NCBI RefSeq assembly: GCF_026262505.1
Contig: NC_067204.1
Location: 15,270,522 to 15,334,521 of the forward strand
Length of the DNA: 64,000 bases
Source of the DNA: Trichomonas vaginalis G3
Lineage: Eukaryota > Parabasalia > Trichomonadida > Trichomonadidae
Direction of reading: 5' to 3'
Made by a program: the position numbers and the translations under genes. Shown here piece by piece: positions 7,670 through 16,336 of the stretch (position 1 is its first letter; each line of letters begins with the position of its first letter). Below the pieces are notes generated by a model. It made no database searches and was not told the origin of the DNA. It was given only the letters and a program-made list of their open reading frames with translations.

Positions 7670-8487
7670 ATGAATTTTACAAAAACCACCGTTACCCTTC
7701 TTTGGAAATAAGAGTAGATGTAAAGATATTCTATTGAGAGAACTTAAAACTACCGAATGGTCTAACATTTGTAGATTTGTTCGGTGGAAGTTTCTATATA
7801 TCCCATCTGTGCCATACAATATTCCCAGACTCAAAGATTATATGCAATGACTTCGACAACTATATGAACCGTCTCAAACATATACCAGACACAAACAAAA
7901 TATTGAGTGAGTTGAAAGAAAAGATACCTATAGGTAAATGGAACGTATACCATTAGATAAGAAAAATACTGTCAGAGAGGTTTTTGAAAAAAGCAGAATA
8001 TATAGACTGGGATAGTATATCTGCTAGACTATTATATAGTGGTGCTATAAGAGTTCATGACATTGAAACACTTATGTCAAAAGTTTTATATCTTAACTAT
8101 ACAAATGTTTTCAAAGAGGACATAGAAAAATATATTGAGGGTATAGAGTTTGTGAGATGTCATTGGACAGATTTGTATGAAAAATATAAAGACAAGGAAA
8201 ATGTTTTCTTTATAGTAGACCCGCCGTTCTATAACACATGGGATTTTCAATACCAAGTAGACTGGACTTTGAGAGACTCTTTAGAAACTTTAGACGTTTT
8301 ACATAACCATCCATGCTTTTACTTTACATCCGATAAAAGTGGTTTGGAAAGTGTCATGAGATGGTTAGAGGACATACATGACTATGAGTTTAGATACGAT
8401 AAGATAGAATATGAGAGAGGTCCTATAAACTGGAGAAAGTGTCATAACAAAGAAATTTTACTAGTAAGTAAATGTGGTTTGAAATAG
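7670..8487 (+). pseudogene. D12-class (Dam-like) adenine DNA methyltransferase, broken
   Basis: N6-adenine DNA methyltransferase of the D12/Dam type. Visible motifs are LPFFGNK (SAM-binding start), VDLFGGS-like residues, CNDFDNY, and the catalytic FIVDPPFYNTWDF (motif IV, DPPF in place of the common DPPY) in the 3' part. It probably modified element or host DNA, for example for protection or replication timing; role inferred. It ends at 8487, overlapping the start of the membrane peptide at 8472. A related copy lies inverted at 36418-37231. The fossil has a few breaks. Confidence 0.75.
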
Positions 8488-8603
8488 GACTACTTGTTTT
8501 AGGTTTTTTCCATTGTGTCATTTATTTATTTGACGTGGCAGAAAAGTACAGAGAATATGAAGATGAACCAATGCCTGCAAATGTTCAGTATATGTACTCG
8601 TAA
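8472..8603 (+). CDS. Single-span membrane peptide (43 aa)
   Basis: Short complete frame: MWFEIGLLVLGFFHCVIYLF (one membrane-spanning helix, residues 3-20) followed by an acidic tail ending ANVQYMYS. It overlaps the 3' end of the methyltransferase by 16 bases and lies 23 bp before the next gene, so it is probably part of one unit. The same frame is intact in the inverted fragment at 36302-36433. That supports a real gene, perhaps a virion membrane or lysis/holin-like protein; function not known. Confidence 0.6.
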   Translation: MWFEIGLLVLGFFHCVIYLFDVAEKYREYEDEPMPANVQYMYS

Positions 8604-8626
8604 GAGATATTTTTATCTAATATTAA

Positions 8627-8989
8627 ATGGACGCACAGAACTTAGCAAATGCACAGCAACCTGGACAACCAAACCCAGAGAATATTCCAAATGAAGTTAG
8701 AATACAAACTGCAATGGCAAACTATGGTCAAGTGCCAACAGATGTACAAATGCAAACTGCCATGTCAAATGACGCTGCGTTAGGCTTACCACCATGGTAT
8801 GCAAATATGAGATGGAAAGAGTTTTATACAAACCCCGAAGTGGGATATAAACAACTCTATGCAGATGACGCGAACACAGGAGTTGACCCAGAATATGTTT
8901 TCTACCAGAGGAGAAACAGAATGTATGAGCTCCAGTTAAAGAATGCTATGGAACTCAACAGGAAACGTAAGAGACTAGGCGGACATTAG
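8627..8989 (+). CDS. Element protein of unknown role (120 aa)
   Basis: Complete frame. The N-terminal half is Gln/Asn/Pro-rich with an internal repeat (VRIQTAMANYGQVP and VQMQTAMSND). Then follow an aromatic-rich middle (PPWYANMRWKEFY, VGYKQLYAD) and a basic end (MELNRKRKRLGGH). No recognised family. Its place between two small membrane or amphipathic peptides suggests a virion or assembly factor. A nearly identical copy, cut by an assembly gap, lies at 35992-36278 on the other strand. Confidence 0.6.
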   Translation: MDAQNLANAQQPGQPNPENIPNEVRIQTAMANYGQVPTDVQMQTAMSNDAALGLPPWYANMRWKEFYTNPEVGYKQLYADDANTGVDPEYVFYQRRNRMYELQLKNAMELNRKRKRLGGH

Positions 8990-9007
8990 ATTTTTACATA
9001 TAGTAAA

Positions 9008-9217
9008 ATGGGTTTCTTTGGAAGAATAGGAAACTTCTTTCGAAATGTTGGAAGAGGTATATGGAATGGAATAAAATCTGTCGGAAGAGGAATTTGGAAC
9101 GGAGTCAAAAATATTGGTAAAAGAGTAGGTCAGTTTGTTGGTATTATACCTAAAGACCCTGAACCAGAAGAACAAGCTCCTGTTATACAACAGCCTGAAA
9201 CCTGCACCACAGTCTAG
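9008..9217 (+). CDS. Amphipathic repeat peptide, minor virion type
   Basis: Short basic protein starting MGFFGRIGNFFRNVGRGIWN with a direct internal repeat (GRGIWNGIKSV, GRGIWNGVKNI), then a Pro/Glu/Gln tail. Gly-aromatic-basic alternation predicts a membrane-active amphipathic helix. It resembles in style the MAA-x-FFKKLWD peptides of Maverick A and the N-terminal helix of adenovirus protein VI, which helps virions leave endosomes. That parallel is inference. It starts 18 bp after the 120-aa gene. Confidence 0.55.
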   Translation: MGFFGRIGNFFRNVGRGIWNGIKSVGRGIWNGVKNIGKRVGQFVGIIPKDPEPEEQAPVIQQPETCTTV

Positions 9218-9255
9218 TTGGCAACCAAATCCAACACCTCAACCGTATTAAAAAA

Positions 9256-10100
9256 TTATATTTTTACCGTTCGATAGTAGTTGTATATGAAACTAAGTTC
9301 TAAGTAAAACGCATGGTATAATGGAACTATTCTCTTTCTTCCATCTGTTGTAAACCATACTTGAAAGTCTGAAATACTTCCACTTGGTGGTTCATATAGC
9401 TTTGTAGGTTTTTCGTAAAAGTCATTTGCCAAGCATAAAAAAGAGTTTTGTGCACCAGAAAATGAAGCATGAACTATAATAGCAGCTGGGTCGAAAACAT
9501 CTTTAAATAAATATGGTTCATCTCTTGCATATCGACTGTAAATATTTGCTAAAGGAAGTTCGACTTTCTGATTTAATTCTTTGCAAATAATACCATGACA
9601 TTGCAGTGATTCTGTATATATTTGTTCGTCTTTCTTTGGATTGTCTTCGTAGATTTGAATGACACTTGTGAATTTTGTTTGTCAATATACAATTCTCACA
9701 TAAAGTGTGCTCTCGGTATTTGCATATTCATCAGCATATTTTGCATAACATGAATTTATTTTATCTTCTATATTTTTTAACGCAGTCTGTAGAGAAGATG
9801 AAAGGTCAACTTGTATTAGCTCAATTTCTTCCACATTTTTCGTTTCCCTTCAGATATATAAATCTATATGAAACCTTACAATAAATGGAAAACTTTTATC
9901 TTCTACAGACAACAAACTTCATTCTACGAAGCCAATAGCTTTTGTGACAGAGGGTCTCTTAGCCATCTTAATGGGTAGTCAAAACGATAGCCTTCATGCT
10001 TTACGGTCTCTGTCTCAAACTTTTGACCGACATTAGTAAAAAGTTCATCTAATGGTTTAGTTGTAGCAAACTCTTGAATTTTCTTTTCTATTGAAAGCAT
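9256..10100 (-). pseudogene. Unrecognised element gene, minus strand, broken
   Basis: Minus-strand coding region from an ATG at 10100 (MLSIEKKIQEFATTKPLDEL...) to a stop at 9256, diverging from the fibre gene at 10120 with only 19 bp between. Pieces show a helical N-terminus and a C-terminal part with many aromatic and Pro/Gly residues (KPTKLYEPPSGSISDFQVWF) that looks beta-rich. I do not recognise it; a minor structural protein is possible. Several breaks. Confidence 0.45.
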
Positions 10101-10119
10101 ATTTTTATCTAGAATAAAA

Positions 10120-10568
10120 ATGTCGAAAGAAACAGCGTCTATGAGAAGAAATACAACACAACCGACAACTCATTTTGCAAGCTCTAAATAAGAACACAAC
10201 AAACTTTTCAAACTATTCTAAGATATCTGAGTCATTGAAAGAAGAAACTTAAAACTGACGATAAACCCAATGACAGATGAGTTCTGTTTCAAGACAGTAA
10301 GAACCATACTGTTTGTATAAATCCAACAAAAAGAACTTTAAACGAAAACCTATAGATGAACTTCTTTTGAAGGCAGATATTGACAACAAAGCTGACAAAA
10401 GAGTATGTCATTGAAAAGTTCAAGAAGAACAATGACAGAGCAGATGCAACATATGCAACGAAAGAACATACTCATCCTGAACTAAGCAGACAAAACATAT
10501 GTTGACAATAAAATGTCAAGTGAAGTGACAAGAGCTGACAAAGAATATTCTAAAAAGACTCATAAATA
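10120..10568 (+). pseudogene. Fibre/spike-like protein with HxH motif, broken, runs into gap
   Basis: Plus-strand coding region from ATG 10120 (MSKETASMRRNTTQPTTHFA) to the N gap. Pieces contain ADxxYVxxK-type short repeats (KEYVIEKFKKNNDRADATYA, ADKEY) and EHTHPEL. In phage tail fibres and their relatives such repeats form trimeric coiled stalks and HxH histidines bind metal in the stalk. A receptor-binding fibre on the element's particle is therefore plausible. Several breaks; the 3' end is lost in the gap. Confidence 0.5.
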
Positions 10569-10668
10569 NNNNNNNNNNNNNNNNNNNNNNNNNNNNNNNN
10601 NNNNNNNNNNNNNNNNNNNNNNNNNNNNNNNNNNNNNNNNNNNNNNNNNNNNNNNNNNNNNNNNNNNN
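10569..10668. other. Assembly gap (100 N)
   Basis: Exactly 100 N, a conventional unknown-size gap inside the virus-like element. The fibre gene enters it from the left. True missing length unknown. Confidence 0.99.
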
Positions 10669-10703
10669 GGTGAGATATGACATGTAAAAATAAAATTTTA
10701 TTT

Positions 10704-11123
10704 TTAGAACATTTCTGGGTCAATGTCAATGTTCTCTTCCTCTTTAGGAGCAAACACTGGCTTAGACTCTAAAATCTTTTTACCCAATTTACCTTGAACT
10801 TCAACTATCTTAGACTCATAATATTCATAGTCGTCTGCTTTCTTTGGTTCATAAGGTATAACAAGTTTGTATGCTTTGCCTTCTTTAAGGTTTGAGAACC
10901 TTCTGTCAAAATTTTCTTTGACTGCTAACAAACCTTCTATGTCTAAGTCTTCAAATTTCGCACCATTTTTAGTCACAATAGCAAACTTAACTGGTTCGAT
11001 GTTCCAAACTTTGTCAAATGTAGACTTTTCAAAATGGTAGAAGTAAACATTCAAATATATGAATGGGTCTAGTTCTTCTTTAAGTCCTGACATATATTTG
11101 TTGACTGAAATATATTTCGTCAT
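10704..11123 (-). CDS. Candidate single-strand DNA-binding protein (139 aa)
   Basis: Complete minus-strand frame with ATG at 11123, 35 bp downstream of the helicase gene. The product has an alternating hydrophobic/charged body that looks beta-rich and an acidic C-terminal tail ending EEENIDIDPEMF with a terminal Phe. This layout is seen in single-strand DNA-binding proteins such as T7 gp2.5. Beside a replicative helicase, an SSB role is a reasonable guess, but there is no diagnostic motif. It looks whole. Confidence 0.4.
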   Translation of the reverse strand: MTKYISVNKYMSGLKEELDPFIYLNVYFYHFEKSTFDKVWNIEPVKFAIVTKNGAKFEDLDIEGLLAVKENFDRRFSNLKEGKAYKLVIPYEPKKADDYEYYESKIVEVQGKLGKKILESKPVFAPKEEENIDIDPEMF

Positions 11124-11158
11124 CTTTTCTATCGGATAAAAAAATATTTTTTTAAAAT

Positions 11159-12394
11159 TTACTCAGAAAAATTTTTCTTTGTATATACGCCGTTCTGAAC
11201 ATCTAAAAGATTTTTGACATTTGCCAAGAATGTTCGTTTAGACGCTGCCATATAACCATATTCTTGACAATATTGTTTATATTCATCGTACAATGACCTT
11301 TCATCTAAACACTCAAAGTTAGTCTCATCTATAAACAGTTCATATACACTCTTGTTTGCTTCTAACAATGTTTGTCTTTCTTCGGTATGTGGAATTTGTC
11401 TTGGATTGAACTTTGAAATATCTAATGTCATGAAATATGAGAACAAGTGGTTGTAAAAGTTAGGTGTCAAAGTTTCTGCTAAGTCGTCAAAATATTCTGT
11501 ATCTTGCATATGAGAATCTGACGTTCTGACAACTACATATCTTCTGTCAGAACTTTCTAACTTCATCGGAACAACATTGTTTGAAACCATGACGAAGTTT
11601 GCAACATTTTCACAAACTCTTTGGTCTTTATATTTTCTTTCAACAACTCCAACTTTGTCTGTTATAAGACTCTTCAAAGCATCTGAGTTTAAAACCTTTG
11701 TTGTATCTATACTTTGAAGTTCGTTACATACTATAAGTTTCATATTCTCTATTGAAGAGTTAAATTTACCGCAGATGTTTTCTAAGTTTGTCATATTCGG
11801 GTTCGAATAGCCCTCTAACAGTTTGCATAAGATATCTGTAAAGAAAGTGTTCTTACCAGTTCCTTGTTTTCCAATTATAATGAGAGCAGTTTCATTTTTA
11901 GCACTTGGATGTTGTAAGATGTTTGCAAACCAACATAAGATATACTCATAGACTCTTTCGTTTCCATTGCATATAATTTCTTTGACATGGTCTAACCAAG
12001 CTTCTATAACATTTTCTTTCCATTCTACTTGTTCGTATTTATATCCAGTGAAGATAGAATAGAAGTTTGGAGATGGTGTATAGAACTTTATACCACGAAC
12101 TGAAAAATCTTCTAACTTTGACAATAAGATATCCCAAGCATCTAACATCTTCATGCCAACTTGTACGACTTTTATTTTCTTAAGTTTCTGTCTACATTCT
12201 TGTTCTGAAACTATGGTTGCTCTTGGTTTGTTAAAGACAACATCCCATTCTTTCATAACATAACATTCTGGGGCAGAGTCAACATAAATGACTAAACGTT
12301 TCAAATTCTCGACTGCTTTGTTATAGTCTCTAAATGGACACATATTTCTGAACGCTTGGAAGTCATAAAAATCTGAAACGTCTATTCTGTACAT
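11159..12394 (-). CDS. Superfamily-3 helicase (D5/DUF5906-like), 411 aa
   Basis: Replicative DNA helicase of viral superfamily 3. Motifs by residue: Walker A GKQGTGKNT (175-183), Walker B MKLIVCNEL with acidic E225 (218-226), motif C NFVMVSNN (266-273) with the sensor Asn, and an arginine-finger region SSDRRYVVV (281-289). Upstream, NFYSIFTGYKYE (110-121) matches the 'F-x-W/F-x-G-x-K/E' segment that precedes the ATPase in D5-type helicases, and the C-terminal 80 residues look like the winged-helix end. No primase domain precedes it: the N-terminus is only about 170 residues. It looks whole. The fact that the element relies on a helicase rather than PolB sets it apart from Mavericks. Confidence 0.9.
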   Translation of the reverse strand: MYRIDVSDFYDFQAFRNMCPFRDYNKAVENLKRLVIYVDSAPECYVMKEWDVVFNKPRATIVSEQECRQKLKKIKVVQVGMKMLDAWDILLSKLEDFSVRGIKFYTPSPNFYSIFTGYKYEQVEWKENVIEAWLDHVKEIICNGNERVYEYILCWFANILQHPSAKNETALIIIGKQGTGKNTFFTDILCKLLEGYSNPNMTNLENICGKFNSSIENMKLIVCNELQSIDTTKVLNSDALKSLITDKVGVVERKYKDQRVCENVANFVMVSNNVVPMKLESSDRRYVVVRTSDSHMQDTEYFDDLAETLTPNFYNHLFSYFMTLDISKFNPRQIPHTEERQTLLEANKSVYELFIDETNFECLDERSLYDEYKQYCQEYGYMAASKRTFLANVKNLLDVQNGVYTKKNFSE

Positions 12395-12423
12395 TTTTAT
12401 AAAAATAAAAAAAAATATTTTTT

Positions 12424-13237
12424 TTATTCTTGACTTTGTTGTTGCATTTGTTCCATTTGTTCATTTGTTGCATTTGTTGTTCTTGAGCTATTTGTTGTTG
12501 AAGTTGTTCTTGTAGTACAATACTTTCACCAGTTGCATCTTCCAATTCGAAACTTTCTGCCGTCATTGACAAATACATAGGACATAAAAGTTTTACAGGA
12601 ACAAAGTTTGCGTCAACTAAGGTTAAGTTTATGTTTGCTAAAGTGTTTGAGTTTACTAAAGCTGAAAACTCTGCATTCGAATGAACAATAGGCAAACCAG
12701 CAGAGAAAGTGTTGTTTATACGCATGAGTATCTTTTGGTCATAGTAGTTTCTGTCGACATTCGAATAACACTTTGAACCTAAGTTTGAAACAATATATAA
12801 ATAGGTGTACTTAAAGTCAATGGAACAGACATTCCTTGTATGACACCTTTTCCTGTTATAGGAAACTGTTGGTAGTAAAAACCAGATATAAGTTTTGTAT
12901 TATAGCTCATATCGTTTATAGTAAACTCAGTCGGACATCCAAACATAATGAAACCTGCTCTAGTTGCAGCACATGTTACATCCGTCCTTAAAGTATTAAA
13001 TAAGTCAACAAAACCTGTTGGTGGTATATCTGAGTAAGTATCTTCAAAGAAGTATTTTTTACCATTCACAACAACAAAGTCTTCTGGTGTCAAAAGAGCA
13101 AAACAGGCTTTAGTCGTCATCGTGTTTAAGGTCAGTTTACAATATCGTCCTTGAGGACTTTGTAAGTTTGTTGTTATAGAATTATATGACTCAGGGTTTT
13201 TAGTCGTAATAGTATAAACCACTATGTCTTCTGCCAT
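12424..13237 (-). pseudogene. Candidate minor capsid (jelly-roll) protein, broken
   Basis: Minus-strand coding region starting at ATG 13237 (MAEDIVVYTITTKNPESYNS) and ending near 12424. It is beta-rich with many Thr/Val/Phe alternations and no charged helices until a Gln-rich C-terminal part (EQLQQQIAQEQQMQQM). Length and composition suit a single jelly-roll penton or minor capsid protein; this is inferred from neighbours and composition only. It follows the gene at 13242 by 4 bp and precedes the helicase. About one or two breaks. Confidence 0.4.
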
Positions 13238-13241
13238 TTAC

Positions 13242-13822
13242 TTAGCAAGTAAATTTTAATGAAATGTTGTGGTCGTCAAATATTTTTATGACGTCTGGGA
13301 AACTATATTTTAAGTTCAACGTTTCACCTCCTTTCATAACGTATATCTTGTCAATGACATTATATGAAACACCACAGCAACTAACGTCGGGTTCTATTTC
13401 TTTGATGTTTATATCGTCTGCCTCTGTCAAAAGTTTCAATAGTTCTTTCAAAATTTCATGAGGTGCGATGACATATGAGTTCACTTTTACAGGGTTGTGC
13501 TCAACCAAGTTTAACATTATACCCAAAGCTTGACAAATCTTCTCCTGAGTTTTAAGTTTGTCTTTAAGTTGTTGGTAGTCGTTTCGAATATCTGCAACAG
13601 AACTTAAGTCTCTGCTAACTTCAGGTATGTTGGTTGTTCTTTTACAGGAACTATTGTTATACCATCTTCGTCCTCGTATGGTTTCCCCACTTCAACATCT
13701 CTTTCTTTGACATTGACAACAACACTTTGACTGTTTGTTTGAGTTGGTGAATTTAACTTCACATCTGCCACCGCCATTAAACCTTTTGAAACACTTACGC
13801 TTCTATTTTTCGGAAATGACAT
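13242..13822 (-). pseudogene. Unrecognised element gene, broken
   Basis: Minus-strand coding region from ATG 13822 (MSFPKNRSVSVSKGLMAVAD). Its 3' part is an open piece with ISCC-like residues (EIEPDVSCCGVSYNVIDKIY) and a short beta-rich end. No family recognised. It lies head-to-tail with the capsid candidate at 12424-13237 and divergent from the gene at 13841. About one or two breaks. Confidence 0.4.
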
Positions 13823-13840
13823 TTTACTTAGAATAAAAAG

Positions 13841-14160
13841 ATGGACGTATTCGAGTATCTCTTCGAATTGAAGCAGAACAAAGTTTACACACACAAACAA
13901 TACAAATACATTGACAGAATAGTTCTTTACACAAACAATGGAAAATGTTATAGAATAGCAGTCTTTGCTGAACCAAAATATTTTCATAAAGCAAAGAAAG
14001 TTGGTATAACTGAAATGGTGAAAGTTCTTGAAGCAGACAAAAAATATAACAACAAAACTGACCGATATTTCTAAAGGTAAGTTTATAATACAATTTTATG
14101 TCAAAACTGGCGTACTGTCAATATTTGACGGAGAGAAGTCAGTTCAAGAACAACTTACTG
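13841..14160 (+). pseudogene. Small element protein of unknown role
   Basis: Plus-strand coding stretch beginning MDVFEYLFELKQNKVYTHKQ; basic, with many Tyr and Lys, about 100 codons in all and about one break. It is the only plus-strand gene in an otherwise minus-strand late cluster, sits 18 bp from the divergent gene at 13822, and converges on the candidate capsid gene. Function unknown. Confidence 0.35.
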
Positions 14161-15759
14161 ACCTGCTGCCAAAATCTGCTCGATGGAAGCTGTCGTTATG
14201 CCAATCTGAGGAGCCCCAGCAGGTTTCATCGAACGAATCTTCAAAAGAATCTTCCGTGAAAAGTGCTATTGGTTTTGTAAACTTCTTTGCTTTCAATTCA
14301 TTTGGACCGTCTCTGTCACCAGTATATTGTATTTGAACTGTACAACAGTTGAAATACCACCCATAAAGTCTTCTGAGTCAGCAAATGGAATGCCAAGCCA
14401 AAAGTTTGAACGGTCTCCATTTGTATATTGAGTGTTTTGAGCTCCTGTATGGGTCCATACTTTCACATATGGCATAATAGAACTTTGCATTTCAGGGTTA
14501 ATGGTTGTTGTGAAGTTGTTGTTAAAGTTCATAGCATCTAATGTCAAGTTGTATGACCTCATATCCTCAACTGTAGAATATTCTTCTCTTGGATAATATT
14601 TGCCATCTATGTTTATATGATATTTAATACCAGGGTTGTAGAAGCAAGAATAGTCATTTATAGTTCGTCTGAAAAAACAAACATAGTATCTGCATGTTTC
14701 ATTGCAGTTGTTAAAGCAATATCTGTTCTTGCACCTGGGTCAGCACTTTGGTTTCCAACTTCACCTGCAAAGTCTTTGACAGATATTTGGTGTATAGGGA
14801 ACATAAGTGGAACTGCAATATATTTGGCAGCTAAAGCATTTGAAATATCTGGGTCCAACATATAGACTGCAAGTCTGCTTTCTATTCTCTTGCATTCAAA
14901 CTTTTCGCATGTGAACTTAACTGGGTCCCAAGCATCTCCAGCAGCATTGAAATAATAGTTTACTTCAGTGTTGAGGTTTGAGAAACCAAAGTCTAAGTCA
15001 ACTTTGTTTTTGCAAAAGTCGGCGAATGACATTTTATTTGTTCCCACTACTTCTGTAAGAGTGAATGGGTCTTGTGTTGGTGCAATGACTAAGTTATTTT
15101 TGCTTGGAGTAAGTTCGATAGAAATTTTTCCTGCCCAGTTTGGCAAGTATCTTAAAAACCTGAAGATGAGGAAAGATGACAAAGGAACTCTAAGTTTCAA
15201 TTTTACTTTGGTTACTGCTGCTGCAGTTTGTCCAGAAAGGTTAACATAAACTCCTGGAACGTTAGGGTCAAGTCTTCTTATTTTCTCAATAGTTGCATAC
15301 TGGTCTGTTTGTTCTCTAGCTTGTGGTTGTACTGAGTTTCTCAAAGCGAACCATTCATAGTTTGCCCATGTTACTGTTTGAACTAAGTCAGAGTTAGAAT
15401 ATATCTTATATCCCATGAAAACTTCTGGAGCATATTGGTATCCGACATAGAAAATTCCATTGCAACCTTTCTTGTCAGACAACTTGGCAGAAGGTTTTAT
15501 TTCAATGTCTTGTTCCACGTATAAGAAAGAGTTGTCAATAGAAATTAATATGAAACCTGTCGCAAGCAATATCTACTGTTGTTGAAGAACCTTCTCCAAA
15601 CTCACCTACGTTTCCATAAGAAACAGCAGTTGTATATTCGTAAGTTCCAGGAACTATTTCTGACCTTCTAATGGCATTGTCGCATTCGTTATACCATTCG
15701 GAAACATTTCCATTCATGGCATCCAAAACTGTTGGCGTTATATTCTGAGCGGCGTACAT
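14161..15759 (-). pseudogene. Candidate major capsid protein, broken
   Basis: Long minus-strand coding region from ATG 15759 (MYAAQNITPTVLDAMNGNVS). The pieces are beta-rich, Asn/Thr/Phe-rich and free of membrane spans. They include LRYLPNWAGKISIELTPSKN and an internal region of aromatic-Gly turns (WLGIPFADSEDFMGG). Total size (about 530 codons) and position between the small virion-like genes and the large coiled-coil protein fit a double jelly-roll major capsid protein of Polinton-like viruses; no motif is decisive. A few breaks. Confidence 0.45.
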
Positions 15760-15791
15760 TTCATATGAGTAAAAATATAGAATAGTTGGAT

Positions 15792-16262
15792 TTATATGTC
15801 ATAATAGAACCCACTCCGACCAAGCTTTACTTTCTTCCTGACTGAGTTTTTAACTCTTCTTTTTCCTTCATTGCCCTCTGCTTGAAGTTGTTGCATCTTT
15901 GCATTATGTTCATCTAGTATGTTGCAAATTTCCCATGTCCTTTTTGCCTTTTGGCTCTGGTCGCCCATCTCAGGTAACCTATATCCTAGAAAGAGTTTGT
16001 CATAGTCTGTATTTGAGTCTTCGCGTATTGTTTGCATGACTCTTTCCTGAGTTTCTGGTTCAAGCTCTTCAAACAGTGCCTGTCCATATGGAATAAGCTC
16101 GTTTCCAAATATATGTTTTTGTAGCCATTCTGGTTTTCTTTCCATGTTACCAACTATATCTTTTGTGAATGGGAAAGCTTTTACCCAATCTTTCAGTCTT
16201 GCGTCGTTTATTTCTGTAGTTGGTTTTATTTTGTCAAGGAACATGTTTTTCAATACTAACAT
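15792..16262 (-). CDS. Unrecognised helical element protein (156 aa or longer)
   Basis: Minus-strand frame starting at an internal-looking Met (MLVLKNMFLDKIKPTTEIND) and ending RSGFYYDI. It is helical and charged, with a basic C-terminal stretch (KRRVKNSVRKKVKLGRSG). The true start is uncertain. It lies 32 bp upstream of the capsid candidate and 75 bp downstream of the large 889-aa gene, so the three are probably a late gene block. A DNA-binding or scaffolding role is possible; not recognised. Confidence 0.45.
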   Translation of the reverse strand: MLVLKNMFLDKIKPTTEINDARLKDWVKAFPFTKDIVGNMERKPEWLQKHIFGNELIPYGQALFEELEPETQERVMQTIREDSNTDYDKLFLGYRLPEMGDQSQKAKRTWEICNILDEHNAKMQQLQAEGNEGKRRVKNSVRKKVKLGRSGFYYDI

Positions 16263-16336
16263 TTCATTTGGTACTGTCCATTTGAGTTTTCTTAAATATT
16301 CATCCCTTCTCGATTCATCGTCTGCAAAGTAAGTTT

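Noticed and set aside
7840-9200. Host origin of the methyltransferase block
   Set aside because: The same block, with the membrane peptide and the 120-aa gene, recurs next to a terminal A/T tract at 35992-37508, so it belongs to the element.
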